64,000 nucleotides of DNA. It comes from Bacteroidetes bacterium GWF2_33_16. GTDB taxonomy: Bacteria; Bacteroidota; Bacteroidia; Bacteroidales; UBA12077. The notes beneath the pieces were generated by a model. The model did not search any database. It saw only the letters and a list, made by a program, of their open reading frames with translations, and was not told where the DNA came from. Positions 36,749-45,420 of this stretch are shown here, one piece after another (the stretch's first letter is position 1; each line of letters opens with the position of its first letter). A program made the position numbers and the translations under genes. The stretch lies in NCBI GenBank assembly GCA_001768565.1, contig MEOE01000013.1, positions 310,001-374,000 of the forward strand, read 5' to 3'.

Positions 36749-37843
36749 TTAAATTTTAACTTTGTAAAGTTTTAGGATTTCATTTAAAACCGTTTCTGTC
36801 TTCAGGTCGTTCATACAATGGTTTTCACGTTTGCATGTATTGCCATAGTAGCAGTCGCATCCTGTTGGCGGCTCAACAATAGCACCATTATCATACAATT
36901 CGAATTCGTGCTTATTAAATATATTATTGAACAGCACCAAAGGTTTTTTAAGAGCAATAGCAATATGCATCATCATAGTAACTAAAGAAACAACAATATC
37001 GCAGTTCGATGTTAACGCGATAAATTCCTCTAATGAAAAATGCCCGGGATAATAAGCTCCAGTTTTGGATGCAAGATTATTGTTTCGATCATCCTCTTCG
37101 GGACCACCCAGCAAAACAGGATAAAAATTATTTTTTTTCAGTATATTGATTAGCTCTATCCAATTTTTATCAGGCCACAATCGAGTTTGCCATCGGGTAC
37201 CACAACCGGTATTCATTCCAATAATTACTTTGCTTCCAGCTTTTTCACGCAACACACTCCATTTTTCGGCAAGTAACTGATCTAGTTTTATTAAATAAGG
37301 CTCTTTATTAAATTTCAGGTTGCAGATTTCGAATATTTCTTCAGGATAACTCTTTGTATTTTTCTTCGAGACATTATCAAAAATACCCGTGATTAATTTA
37401 TGTTCAGCATCAGATGTTGCAATACCGATGTGATTATCGTGCCATATAAATCCATATTTTTCGGATGCTTTAACCTCATTTAGTAAAATACAGGCTTCTG
37501 TATCTTTATCAAGGTTAATGGCGATATCGTATTTTTTGTTCTTAACTTTAAAAATGGAGCGGAATTCGAATTTATGAATCTCATTTATTACATCTGTTGG
37601 CAAAATCTGGGGTGTATCAGTTACCCATGTTATATGGCAATCAGGATAAAGTTCGCGATATTTCACTACAAGTGGCGTTGTTCTAATAACATCGCCCATT
37701 GCGCCCAATTTAATAAGTAAGATTTTTTTGCTAAATGGCTTATATTCATCGCATGTAAGACATACTTTATCTCTTAACTTATTTGGCTTACAAGGTATTT
37801 CTCCTTTAAAATATTTACAATCGAATTTAATCTTATTAATCAT
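36749..37843 (-). CDS. family 9 glycosyltransferase (heptosyltransferase-like) with cysteine-rich ends
   Basis: A 364-residue GT9 enzyme related to ADP-heptose:LPS heptosyltransferases. The family motif KILLIKLGAMGDVIRTTPLV is near 40-59, and GMNTGCGTRWQTRLWPDKNW near 207-226 starts the nucleotide-binding half, with LLGGPEEDDRN after it. Unusually it has four cysteines before the catalytic domain (Cys9, Cys18, Cys28, Cys31) and four near the C-terminus (Cys329, Cys331, Cys337, Cys343), a possible joint metal site. It is transcribed ahead of the GT4 gene. The acceptor is unknown. Confidence 0.87.
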   Translation of the reverse strand: MINKIKFDCKYFKGEIPCKPNKLRDKVCLTCDEYKPFSKKILLIKLGAMGDVIRTTPLVVKYRELYPDCHITWVTDTPQILPTDVINEIHKFEFRSIFKVKNKKYDIAINLDKDTEACILLNEVKASEKYGFIWHDNHIGIATSDAEHKLITGIFDNVSKKNTKSYPEEIFEICNLKFNKEPYLIKLDQLLAEKWSVLREKAGSKVIIGMNTGCGTRWQTRLWPDKNWIELINILKKNNFYPVLLGGPEEDDRNNNLASKTGAYYPGHFSLEEFIALTSNCDIVVSLVTMMMHIAIALKKPLVLFNNIFNKHEFELYDNGAIVEPPTGCDCYYGNTCKRENHCMNDLKTETVLNEILKLYKVKI

Positions 37844-37944
37844 AACCGATTTATTTTATTGAAAACGAATAATTTATCGTTTTTCAGTTTATCACGATAA
37901 AAATAGTTATAATTTATTATAAAATAAAAGCAAACTATTTATCA

Positions 37945-38409
37945 TTATACATGATGTTCAGACAACTTTAGTTTTTGAATTACAATACGATCAATCGAAA
38001 ATGTCATTTCATCTTGATTTATATCGTTTATTTTTCGCCAACGAAACGACATATTTCCATCTGTTAAACCTTTGAAATCAAATGGTTTAGTTGATATTTT
38101 AAACTTTAATGGTTCAATAAATCTGGCAAGATAATAAATGCTAATTAGTTGATGGTTATCATAAAAATAGGCAGGCTGAAAAAAGTCTGTGGTATAGAAA
38201 TGATCAACAATTTCAATCTTCTGTCCCATTTCTTCCATTATCTCACGAGTTAAGCAATCTATTGGCCCTTCACCAAAATTCATTCCGCCACCGGGAAACT
38301 TGGTCATTTTCATATCAAGCATGAACTCGTCGCTCAAAAGCACTTCTTTATTAAGGTTAATAAAGAGACCATATACACGGATTATAAATTTATTATTATT
38401 CTTTTCCAT
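37945..38409 (-). CDS. Nudix hydrolase
   Basis: A 154-residue Nudix-fold protein. The box GX5EX7REUXEEXG is complete: GGMNFGEGPIDCLTREIMEEMG, near residues 41-62 (written here as GMNFGEG and REIMEEMG). These enzymes hydrolyse nucleoside diphosphates linked to another group; the substrate cannot be assigned. The N-terminal strand FIIRVYGLFINLNKEVLLSD and a C-terminal FRWRKIND fit a small house-cleaning type. It follows miaA by 67 bp on the same strand. Confidence 0.88.
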   Translation of the reverse strand: MEKNNNKFIIRVYGLFINLNKEVLLSDEFMLDMKMTKFPGGGMNFGEGPIDCLTREIMEEMGQKIEIVDHFYTTDFFQPAYFYDNHQLISIYYLARFIEPLKFKISTKPFDFKGLTDGNMSFRWRKINDINQDEMTFSIDRIVIQKLKLSEHHV

Positions 38410-38476
38410 TAAAAGAAAATTATATTCTTTCGACCAAAGAAACCCAAACCCTGATGCATTATCTTATTACAATTGG

Positions 38477-39376
38477 TTAATTATGATTTTGCTTAATAAA
38501 TTTAAGTATTTCTGCTTTATTATCAGGATCAAACCAATGAATTTCTTTGTCGCGACCAAACCAGGATATCTGTCGTTTAGCATAATGGCGTGAATTTCGT
38601 TGTATCAGCTCAATAGCTTTTTCAAGATTTATGGTTCCATCGAAATAATCGAAAAGCTCTTTATAACCCACTGTATTTAAAGAATTCAGATGTCTATCCT
38701 TATAAAATCCTCGTGCTTCATCAACCAAACCATCTTCTATCATCTTATCAACTCTCTGATTAATTCTTTCGTATAGCTCATCACGATCGCGTCTAAGACC
38801 AATTTTTACTATTTTAAAATCGCGTTCTCTTTTCGAATAAGTTAAAAATGTGGAATATGGTTTTCCTGTTTGCAATGTAACCTCGAGTGCCTTTAAAATC
38901 CGTTTTGGATTTTTAATATCGGCCAGTTTATAATAATCCGGATCAAGCATTTTAAGCTGCATACGCATACTTTCAATACCTTCAACTTTAAGTCTTGTAA
39001 TTAATTCATCGCGCAGTTCCTGATCAATATTTGGCAAATCGTCGATACCATTGCAAACAGCATCGATATAAAGACCAGAGCCACCGGTCATAATAACATT
39101 ATTATATTTTAAATAGAGATTATCGAGCAGTTCCAATACCTCCACCTCGAACATACTGGCATTGTAATAATCGTGAATGGATTTATTGCCAAGAAAATGA
39201 TGTTTTACCATCTGTAATTGCTCCTCGGAAGGAATAGCAGTGCCAATTTTTAACTCCTTATATATCTGGCGTGAGTCACACGAAATTATTTCGGTATTTA
39301 ACCTCTGGGCAATATCGATGCTTAAATCAGTTTTTCCAATTCCGGTTGGTCCTATTATTACAATCAGGGTTTTCAT
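38477..39376 (-). CDS. miaA: tRNA dimethylallyltransferase
   Basis: Transfers the dimethylallyl group to A37 of tRNAs that read codons starting with U. 299 residues, the usual length. Motifs are the P-loop GPTGIGKTDLS (9-19), SCDSRQIYKELKIGTA (33-48), the VGGTG-like MTGGSGLYIDAV near 95-106, and the RDRDELYERI and VGYKELF segments of the tRNA-binding C-terminal half. It lies 11 nt after the LuxC-like gene on the same strand. Confidence 0.95.
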   Translation of the reverse strand: MKTLIVIIGPTGIGKTDLSIDIAQRLNTEIISCDSRQIYKELKIGTAIPSEEQLQMVKHHFLGNKSIHDYYNASMFEVEVLELLDNLYLKYNNVIMTGGSGLYIDAVCNGIDDLPNIDQELRDELITRLKVEGIESMRMQLKMLDPDYYKLADIKNPKRILKALEVTLQTGKPYSTFLTYSKRERDFKIVKIGLRRDRDELYERINQRVDKMIEDGLVDEARGFYKDRHLNSLNTVGYKELFDYFDGTINLEKAIELIQRNSRHYAKRQISWFGRDKEIHWFDPDNKAEILKFIKQNHN

Positions 39377-39387
39377 TGCCGGATTTA

Positions 39388-40434
39388 TTAAAGATTAATT
39401 AAAAACTTAAGCGTATCAATATTATCAGCATAATCCCACAATTCGGGTTGTTGTGCCTTTCCAAATGGAATAGCATCTATTATTTGTGGCGAACCTGATA
39501 CAACACACTGAATCTGATCTTTATTTACATCAATAAATTGATTCACATATTCTAAGTTTCGGTAATATTCAAAATATAAGACACCAATTGGCGATGCTAT
39601 TTGAATATCTTCCTTTAGCAAAACAAAACCGTTATCGAGATGCTGGATTTGGTTCATTAAATATACCGATCGGTTGTAGTCGTGGTTGTTTGCATATTTA
39701 TTATGTTGATATAATTGCTGATAATGGTTTGTACTCTCAAAGAACAAATCAAAATTATATCCCTCGGGTACAAATAATTTTGACACATTACGACAACCTA
39801 ATCCAAAATACTGAAAGATATCGTCGGCCAGAAGAGTCAATTGTTCATTTGTTTCTTTACCAGTTAACACAGCTATAGAATTTCTGTTTCGGCGAATAAT
39901 ATGTGGATACTTTGCAAAATAATACTCAAAATAGCGCGATGTATTGTTACTACCGGTAGCAATAATGGCATCAAAATTCGTAAGTTGCTGTTCTTCAAAA
40001 AATATCAAGTTTTGAAACTCAGGGCTGGTTTCTATTAAAAAATCAGTTATAAATCTCATTAATCGATTATCTTTCGACGAAAGCTTGCCTTTAAATATAT
40101 GTCCACTTATTAATACTGACAAAAAATCATGAAACCCTACCAAAGGGAGATTGCCAGCAGTAACTACTCCTATTCGTTTAGGCTCTTTTACTGAGTCTAA
40201 TTTAGGATATTCTGAAACCCATTTATTTATATTTGATTCTTGCAATAAATTCGCAATTGCTCCAATTGCCTTTCGTATATTTTCTTCTGTAAACCAAGGG
40301 TTATAAAGATGATCGTTCTTGACAATATCAGAGAGTTTTTTGAAATTACCTGAATCCATGTTTTTATTCTCAGTAAATTCCAGCAAGAAATTTCCAATCT
40401 TTATAAATGATTCTATCCGATCAGTTAATTTCAT
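39388..40434 (-). CDS. acyl-CoA reductase (LuxC domain)
   Basis: A 348-residue protein of the LuxC/acyl-CoA reductase group, related to aldehyde dehydrogenases. The N-terminal part carries RIGVVTAGNLPLVGFHDFLSVLISGH near 92-117 (split: VVTAGNLPLVGFHD). The segment YFGLGCRNVSKLFVPEGY near 193-210 contains the catalytic cysteine (Cys198) in the conserved GLGCRNVSK. These proteins reduce acyl-CoA to aldehyde with NADPH; the physiological substrate in Bacteroidota is not known. It lies just upstream of miaA with 11 bp between them. The terminator of the M48 operon ends about 17 nt ahead of its start. Confidence 0.82.
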   Translation of the reverse strand: MKLTDRIESFIKIGNFLLEFTENKNMDSGNFKKLSDIVKNDHLYNPWFTEENIRKAIGAIANLLQESNINKWVSEYPKLDSVKEPKRIGVVTAGNLPLVGFHDFLSVLISGHIFKGKLSSKDNRLMRFITDFLIETSPEFQNLIFFEEQQLTNFDAIIATGSNNTSRYFEYYFAKYPHIIRRNRNSIAVLTGKETNEQLTLLADDIFQYFGLGCRNVSKLFVPEGYNFDLFFESTNHYQQLYQHNKYANNHDYNRSVYLMNQIQHLDNGFVLLKEDIQIASPIGVLYFEYYRNLEYVNQFIDVNKDQIQCVVSGSPQIIDAIPFGKAQQPELWDYADNIDTLKFLINL

Positions 40435-40450
40435 TTTGATATTTATTAAT

Positions 40451-40478
40451 AAAAAAGATGACTGATAAATCAGTCATC
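40451..40478 (-). terminator. intrinsic terminator of the TM2-DUF2752-M48 operon
   Basis: A perfect 9-bp stem (GATGACTGA/TCAGTCATC, loop TAAA) is followed on the minus strand by TTTTTTATT. It lies 90 nt past the M48 stop and directly ahead of the acyl-CoA reductase gene. Confidence 0.82.
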
Positions 40479-40568
40479 CAAAATTATATAATTATTTGTT
40501 ATGATTTTATGTTTATTGTTATTCTAATGGGTAGATACAGCAAGAAACATTATTTGTTAAAAAATATA

Positions 40569-41366
40569 TCAATCTTTAACAGATTCTTTAATAATAATCC
40601 AGGTGTCTTCTGTTAAAACTAATTTATAATCTTTATTTATATTTTTACTTTTGTTAATTATCCTCTCAGCCCTTTCTTTGCCTTCGGGGTGAGTACTAAT
40701 CCAGGAAATACTATTCAATATATTGGATTCATCTTCGGAAAGCCTGCCGAGGAAATCGGCAAATGGTTCCGGATTTATTTCTGAATTAATTAAATAATTA
40801 AAAGCCAGATCGTCTGCTTCTTTCTCGAGGCTTCTATCATATGCGGTTGATGAAATTAATTTTGCAGTTTCATTTATCATTTCGGAGCTACTATTACCAA
40901 TAGTCATTGATAAGAGTACAGATAAACCAACTTCTTTAATCAGTTTTTTAACCACATGATCTTTTTCAATATGGGCCAGCTCATGACAAATGACTCCACA
41001 TAGTTCAGCTTCATTTTCGCATGCGAAAATTAGTCCACTAAAAATTACAATATGCTTATCAGGAAGAGCAAATGCATTAATATCATTATTTCTAAGAACA
41101 TGTAATTTTATCTGATTTTTCTCAATTTCGTTTGAAACACAAATCCATGTCAGAATACTATCCAGGGCTACTTTTAACTCCGGGTTTTCGATTTTCTTTC
41201 CAGAGTCATTAAAAATATCCCAGAATATTTCCCCTAATTTCTCCTCTGTTTTCTTTGTGATTCTTTCAATATGAAACAATTTTTCCCAATCAATCTGAGA
41301 TAATAAGTACCAGGTTGAGAAAAAAAGCACCACAATAACTAAGCCCTGAAAAATGATCCTTTTCAT
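40569..41366 (-). CDS. M48-family zinc metalloprotease, membrane-anchored
   Basis: A 265-residue protein with one N-terminal membrane helix (about 3-23) and an M48 peptidase domain. The zinc motif HELAH is at His128-His132 (GVICHELAHIEKDH), preceded by INAFALPDKHIVIFSGLI, a family-typical strand, and the third ligand Glu lies in SLEKEADDLAFNYL near 178-191. It is related to HtpX/BepA/YcaL proteins that degrade or help mature envelope proteins. It is the last gene of a four-gene operon with three small membrane proteins, three bases after the gene ahead of it. The face of the membrane on which it acts is inferred. Confidence 0.88.
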   Translation of the reverse strand: MKRIIFQGLVIVVLFFSTWYLLSQIDWEKLFHIERITKKTEEKLGEIFWDIFNDSGKKIENPELKVALDSILTWICVSNEIEKNQIKLHVLRNNDINAFALPDKHIVIFSGLIFACENEAELCGVICHELAHIEKDHVVKKLIKEVGLSVLLSMTIGNSSSEMINETAKLISSTAYDRSLEKEADDLAFNYLINSEINPEPFADFLGRLSEDESNILNSISWISTHPEGKERAERIINKSKNINKDYKLVLTEDTWIIIKESVKD

Positions 41367-41369
41367 ATT

Positions 41370-41801
41370 TTATTCTTTACATATTAGGTTTGTCAAATTT
41401 CCAAAAAACCACCATTCAATATGAATACCCTTTCTTGTATTTATAGCAGTATAGACTGTTCCTATAAATTCTCCTATATTAAAAAGAAACAATGTTAATA
41501 TATAAGATACGTAATTATTGCTAATAACCTCAGAACCAAATAGTATTGAAATCGTCCACCAGAAACCAGCTGTATTCATTATAAATAAGGAAAACTGAGA
41601 AATCAATGCCTGAGTACAATGCCATCTGACAAAATAGGGACTTTTTCTATTGCCAAAATAAAAAGCAATTGTGGCAACTAAATTAATTATAGGAAAAGGC
41701 AAACCTCCCATTAAAGCAATTATAGACATTAAATAGCTATTTGATGCTTTTTCAGCTTCGTGCTCGTTAGGTTTATAATTAAATACTTTTTCAGCTATCA
41801 T
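41370..41801 (-). CDS. DUF4870/Tic20-like small membrane protein
   Basis: A 143-residue membrane protein with three to four hydrophobic segments (SYLMSIIALMGGLPFPIINLVATIAFYFG given in part, about 22-50; a segment near 65-90; another near 95-120). The motif SPYFVRWHCTQALISQF (near 54-70) is the charged/aromatic block typical of DUF4870-type proteins. I place the start at the ATG at 41801, where it overlaps the TGA of the upstream DUF2752 gene (ATGA), implying translational coupling; a longer frame starts at 41828. The function is unknown. Confidence 0.68.
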   Translation of the reverse strand: MIAEKVFNYKPNEHEAEKASNSYLMSIIALMGGLPFPIINLVATIAFYFGNRKSPYFVRWHCTQALISQFSLFIMNTAGFWWTISILFGSEVISNNYVSYILTLFLFNIGEFIGTVYTAINTRKGIHIEWWFFGNLTNLICKE

Positions 41802-42214
41802 AATCCCTTTAAAATATTCCAGATCCAATTTATTAATATTAAAACTATCCCTGCGGATGCAACTTTGGGTTTCTTTAAAGTTGTTTCAAAACTATTGTAA
41901 AACCTGATTAAACTATCATCATTTCTAATTAAATCGTATATTATCCATATGGGTAATCCAATCATTATTAGTACTATCACTAATCCCAATGGATTCCAAT
42001 AAAGTGCCTCTGCAATATTTCCTTTTAATAATGAGACAATTGATCTTGTTGAACCACAGGAAGGACAGGGTATATTTGCTACATGCTTTATAATACAAAC
42101 ATTAAATACTTCACCCTCATCCGAAATATTTAATATATTATAGAAAAGCCAAATATACCCTGCAATACATAATCCTGTTAGAATAATATATAATTTATTC
42201 TTAAATAAATGCAT
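41798..42214 (-). CDS. DUF2752 domain-containing membrane protein
   Basis: A 138-residue membrane protein. The signature IPCPSCGSTRSIVSLLKGN (near 48-66) with the two cysteines and the SxR element defines DUF2752; the following NPLGLVIVLIMIGLPIWIIYD is the next membrane helix. I place the start at 42214 (MHLFKNKLYIILTG), two bases after the stop of the TM2 gene; a longer frame reaches 42280. Its stop overlaps the next gene's ATG. DUF2752 is often found near TM2 domain genes in Bacteroidota, but no function has been shown. Confidence 0.85.
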   Translation of the reverse strand: MHLFKNKLYIILTGLCIAGYIWLFYNILNISDEGEVFNVCIIKHVANIPCPSCGSTRSIVSLLKGNIAEALYWNPLGLVIVLIMIGLPIWIIYDLIRNDDSLIRFYNSFETTLKKPKVASAGIVLILINWIWNILKGL

Positions 42215-42216
42215 TA

Positions 42217-42552
42217 CTACAATACTTGTAAAATCTTCTCCATATTTTTTTGTCTGGTTGCATCCATAATTAAAAACCAATCAATTATGGTCCAAATACC
42301 TAATCCACCACATGTTAATAGTTTTCCTACGCCAAGGCCTACATCTCCAATTATAAATCTATCAATACCCAAACTTCCACCCAATAGAGATACAATTAAA
42401 CTTATTGTTGGATCTTTGAATTGTAAAGTTTGAATAAAGCTCCATTTTGAATCATCAAGACTAATTAAACGATCTCTAATCTGAACAACCTGGTGGCTTT
42501 CGAAAAATTTTCCATTCGTCATGATAAACATGTCTACTTTTTGTGCATCCAT
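42217..42552 (-). CDS. TM2 domain-containing protein
   Basis: A 111-residue protein with a soluble N-terminus (about 1-45) and a TM2 domain (two membrane helices). The TM2 pattern is visible in SLIVSLLGGSLGIDRFIIGDVGLGVGKLLT (split: GGSLGIDRFIIGD and GLGVGKLLT), then GGLGIWTIIDWFLIM. The DRF turn between the two helices is family-typical. It is the first gene of the four-gene operon ending with the M48 protease. No function is established. Confidence 0.88.
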   Translation of the reverse strand: MDAQKVDMFIMTNGKFFESHQVVQIRDRLISLDDSKWSFIQTLQFKDPTISLIVSLLGGSLGIDRFIIGDVGLGVGKLLTCGGLGIWTIIDWFLIMDATRQKNMEKILQVL

Positions 42553-42753
42553 TTTATAATCTGTTAATTAAATCCTACTCTTATGGATTTTCGGTTACTC
42601 CCTGTTTTTTTTTGTGGTTTCTTGTCTCCACCAAGTTTTTTAAAGAAGTTAATTCTATAAATATAGTTTAAAACAATCATTGAATTATTAAACATTTATA
42701 ATAATTTTAATGATAATTTATTTATTGTATTTAACGCTTTTTAATTTTCATAA

Positions 42754-43590
42754 TTAATCTTTTGTAAAAAGTACAGATACATAATCAACTACTTCGCTTG
42801 AGGCAATAACTTCACCCGAGTTACCAATTCGCAACATATCTACTTGGGGCTTTTCTGTGATTAAATTGGCAAATTCAATTAAAGTCATAATTGGTCCATA
42901 GCCGCATACCGAAATGCTTTTTTCGCCTATAACCTTTTCAATAGCTGTGGTATTTTGAGCCAGAATTTGTTCAATTACATACGAGTCTTGTTTTCGGCCA
43001 TACTCAGGAGTTACGTAATGCGAAAAATCAGATGACGCAATTACAAGCACTCTTCTGTTTAGCTGAATTAAAGCTTTTGCAATTTTACCAGCCAGATTTT
43101 TAGCATTTTTCAGGCTCTGATTCGACATGGTTATTGGTACTATTTTAAATGAATAATCAAGAAATAATTGAAGTAATGGAACCATTACTTCGCCTGAGTG
43201 CTCGTAACGTTGCTCAACATCTGAAACCGGAATACCAAGACTATTTCCAAATTCTGTATCAACAGAAACAGTTCCGAGAGGAGTTTCCCAGTTATCGTGA
43301 GAATCAAATGCCATTTCGTGACCCAAACCTGTATGATTTGGATTAATAATAACTATAGTATCAAATACTTGTTTCGATTGTTTTACTATTTCGAAAAAAT
43401 GAACCGCTTCATATGCTGAAAACATATATCCAGCATGAGGAACAATACCACCAATAATCTTTCTTTGTGCTAGTTCAAGCTTTATTTTTGGCAACTCCTT
43501 TGTAAGAATTGTATCAATCTGGTTTTTTATACTTTCCTTATCTCCTGGATAAAACTTACCTGCTACTATTGGTTTTCTTATATTTAGCAT
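42754..43590 (-). CDS. amrB: AmmeMemoRadiSam system protein B (MEMO1 family)
   Basis: A 278-residue member of the MEMO1/LigB-like fold. The conserved GGIVPHAGYMFSA (His52) is near 47-60, VIINPNHTG near 80-88, the VIASSDFSHYV block near 190-200 (aspartate and histidine of the putative metal site), and CGYGPIMTLI near 230-239. The human homologue binds copper and resembles extradiol dioxygenases, but its activity is unsettled. It is the last gene of a cluster that also encodes the A protein, an acylphosphatase and a radical SAM enzyme, with nine bases between it and the latter. Confidence 0.92.
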   Translation of the reverse strand: MLNIRKPIVAGKFYPGDKESIKNQIDTILTKELPKIKLELAQRKIIGGIVPHAGYMFSAYEAVHFFEIVKQSKQVFDTIVIINPNHTGLGHEMAFDSHDNWETPLGTVSVDTEFGNSLGIPVSDVEQRYEHSGEVMVPLLQLFLDYSFKIVPITMSNQSLKNAKNLAGKIAKALIQLNRRVLVIASSDFSHYVTPEYGRKQDSYVIEQILAQNTTAIEKVIGEKSISVCGYGPIMTLIEFANLITEKPQVDMLRIGNSGEVIASSEVVDYVSVLFTKD

Positions 43591-43598
43591 AACTATTA

Positions 43599-44609
43599 TT
43601 AAAAGTATTTAAACACGTTCTGATTACATTTCATGCAATTCCCATACTTATCAACAGAAATATTTTTTGTTAAATAACCGCTATGGCTAATTAAAAGCTC
43701 ATTACACGAACTGCAATATGTATTATTTCCTTCGTTCAGCAATACATTACCAAGATATACAAAATCAAGATATTTTTTTGCAGTCTCGTAAAATTTCATC
43801 ATTAAGCTAACTGATGTCGGATCAATTTTTAATTTATATGTTGGATAATATCTCGAAATATGTAAAACCACATTTTTACCCAAATTATCAGCAATCCAAT
43901 TACACATGCTTTCAAACTCAGTATCGGAATCGTTCAGTGTTGGAATTATCAAATTGGTAACTTCCAAATGCTTACCCGCATGTATAATGCTTTTTAAAGT
44001 CTCCTTAACTGGGTCGATAGTCGATTTAGTATATTTCTTATAAAAATCATTAGTGAACGCTTTCAAATCAACATTATAAGCGTCTATAAAATTATGCAAC
44101 TCATTTAGTGGTTCCAAGTTAATATAACCGTTGGTTACCATTACATTTTTTAACCCGGCCAACTTAATGAGCTTAGCAGTATCCAACATAAATTCAAAGA
44201 ATATTGTAGGTTCGTTATAAGTATAAGCTACTCCAATATTATTTATCCTTGAAAAGGCAAGATCTCTTATCTGTTCAAGAGTATAGCTAGTGAAACTTCG
44301 TTCATATTCATCGACCGAGCATTGTGATATTTGGTAATTCTGGCAAAACTGACATTGAAGATTACAGCCTATGCTGCCTATTGATAGGATTTCTTTTCCC
44401 GGATAAAAATGATACAAGGGTTTTTTCTCGATAGGATCAAATCCAATGGATGAAATCTTTCCATAATTTTCAGATAGTAACAATCCATTTTCATTCTTTC
44501 GGACCTTACAGATACCTCTTTTACCTTCCCTTATGGAGCATTTATGGGGACATAAGCTACATATCACTAAATCCTCGTTTGTATTACTGTAGAATTGTGC
44601 TTCCATCAT
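43599..44609 (-). CDS. amrS: AmmeMemoRadiSam system radical SAM enzyme
   Basis: A 336-residue radical SAM protein. The [4Fe-4S] motif CNLQCQFC (Cys82, Cys86, Cys89) is followed by QNYQIS. The N-terminus has an extra cysteine cluster (Cys17, Cys20, Cys24, Cys34: CSLCPHKCS), typical of this family and related to pyruvate formate-lyase activating enzymes. The C-terminus has another CxxC pair twice (CSSC and CMKC), resembling a zinc ribbon. The substrate is unknown. Its ATG lies one base after the acylphosphatase stop, and the amrB gene follows, so the proteins are probably made together. Confidence 0.92.
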   Translation of the reverse strand: MMEAQFYSNTNEDLVICSLCPHKCSIREGKRGICKVRKNENGLLLSENYGKISSIGFDPIEKKPLYHFYPGKEILSIGSIGCNLQCQFCQNYQISQCSVDEYERSFTSYTLEQIRDLAFSRINNIGVAYTYNEPTIFFEFMLDTAKLIKLAGLKNVMVTNGYINLEPLNELHNFIDAYNVDLKAFTNDFYKKYTKSTIDPVKETLKSIIHAGKHLEVTNLIIPTLNDSDTEFESMCNWIADNLGKNVVLHISRYYPTYKLKIDPTSVSLMMKFYETAKKYLDFVYLGNVLLNEGNNTYCSSCNELLISHSGYLTKNISVDKYGNCMKCNQNVFKYF

Positions 44610-44610
44610 A

Positions 44611-44880
44611 TTAACGAATCACAAAACTTGTAAAATTAGCATGCGGAATCGTTTGGCAATTAACTTTCTCTACTAATGCCCACGAAGGTCCCCTCCAGCA
44701 CCATTCTGTAAATTGTTCTATAAGTTCAGGCTCACCTTCTATTTCGAGATACACACTTCCATCCTCTTTATTTCTTACAAAACCTTTTATTCCCATCTCA
44801 TTTGCTTTTTTTAAAGCACTATACCTAAATCCAACACCCTGAACTTTGCCTTCAATAATAATCATTACGCATTTTTTCAT
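44611..44880 (-). CDS. acyP: acylphosphatase
   Basis: An 89-residue acylphosphatase that hydrolyses acyl phosphates. The phosphate-binding GKVQGVGFRYSALKKA (near 11-26) holds the catalytic Arg, and GFVRNKEDGSVYLEIEGE (near 32-49) contains the catalytic Asn. I place the start at the ATG at 44880 (MKKCVM); a TTG three codons earlier is less likely. It is embedded in the AmmeMemoRadiSam cluster, between the A protein and the radical SAM enzyme, so an acyl phosphate may be an intermediate of that pathway (inference). Confidence 0.92.
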   Translation of the reverse strand: MKKCVMIIIEGKVQGVGFRYSALKKANEMGIKGFVRNKEDGSVYLEIEGEPELIEQFTEWCWRGPSWALVEKVNCQTIPHANFTSFVIR

Positions 44881-44889
44881 AGTATGCAA

Positions 44890-45420
44890 TCAATCATAAC
44901 GTGTAACTCTAAAACTCAAAATTTCTATTTCTGAATCAGCAATTTTTTCGAGTCCGGCCTGTTTCTTGGCAAGAGCCAACTGATCTTCGCCAGTTCTTAC
45001 CCTCTTTGTATTTGGAAGTACAAATCCCGACTTATTATTTTTTGCCCGAATATAAACACCTTGTTTCTGAGGATTAAGTTCAGCTAGATTATCCACTTTT
45101 TGGGGTAGTGATAATATATCGACAGTAACTTTAATATTTTCGATGCTTTCAATCGATAGCTGCACAATTTTAGGATTTTCAGCTGCAATTATTGCATTCG
45201 AAACAATTTCTTCGTAAAGCGATATTTTTTGAGGATACACATTGCCAAAATATGCAATAATATTGTCGTTTAAATCATAAATATAAACGATACAACCCAG
45301 GTTGAGTTTAAGATCTGGAGTTATTTTACTCTCATCAATTTTTCTAATCTGACCCGTTGTTTTAAAAAACAATATCGTGTCAAATGCGATTTTAGAATAC
45401 GATGTTTTAGGATTAAACAT
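44890..45420 (-). CDS. amrA: AmmeMemoRadiSam system protein A (AMMECR1 family)
   Basis: A 176-residue AMMECR1-type protein. Family features are the LNLGCIVYIYD strand near 43-53, SNAIIAAENPKI near 89-100, and the block IKVTVDILSLPQKV near 110-123 followed by NPQKQGVYIRAKNNKSGFVLPNT (split: QGVYIRAKN and GFVLPN). The function of AMMECR1 proteins is unknown. It is the first gene of the cluster amrA-acyP-amrS-amrB. The region upstream is divergent from a MacB-like permease gene. Confidence 0.85.
   Translation of the reverse strand: MFNPKTSYSKIAFDTILFFKTTGQIRKIDESKITPDLKLNLGCIVYIYDLNDNIIAYFGNVYPQKISLYEEIVSNAIIAAENPKIVQLSIESIENIKVTVDILSLPQKVDNLAELNPQKQGVYIRAKNNKSGFVLPNTKRVRTGEDQLALAKKQAGLEKIADSEIEILSFRVTRYD

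Noticed and set aside
43149..43346. Plus-strand 65-codon frame inside amrB
   Set aside because: It reads through the antisense of a well-conserved gene and resembles no family; taken as a shadow.
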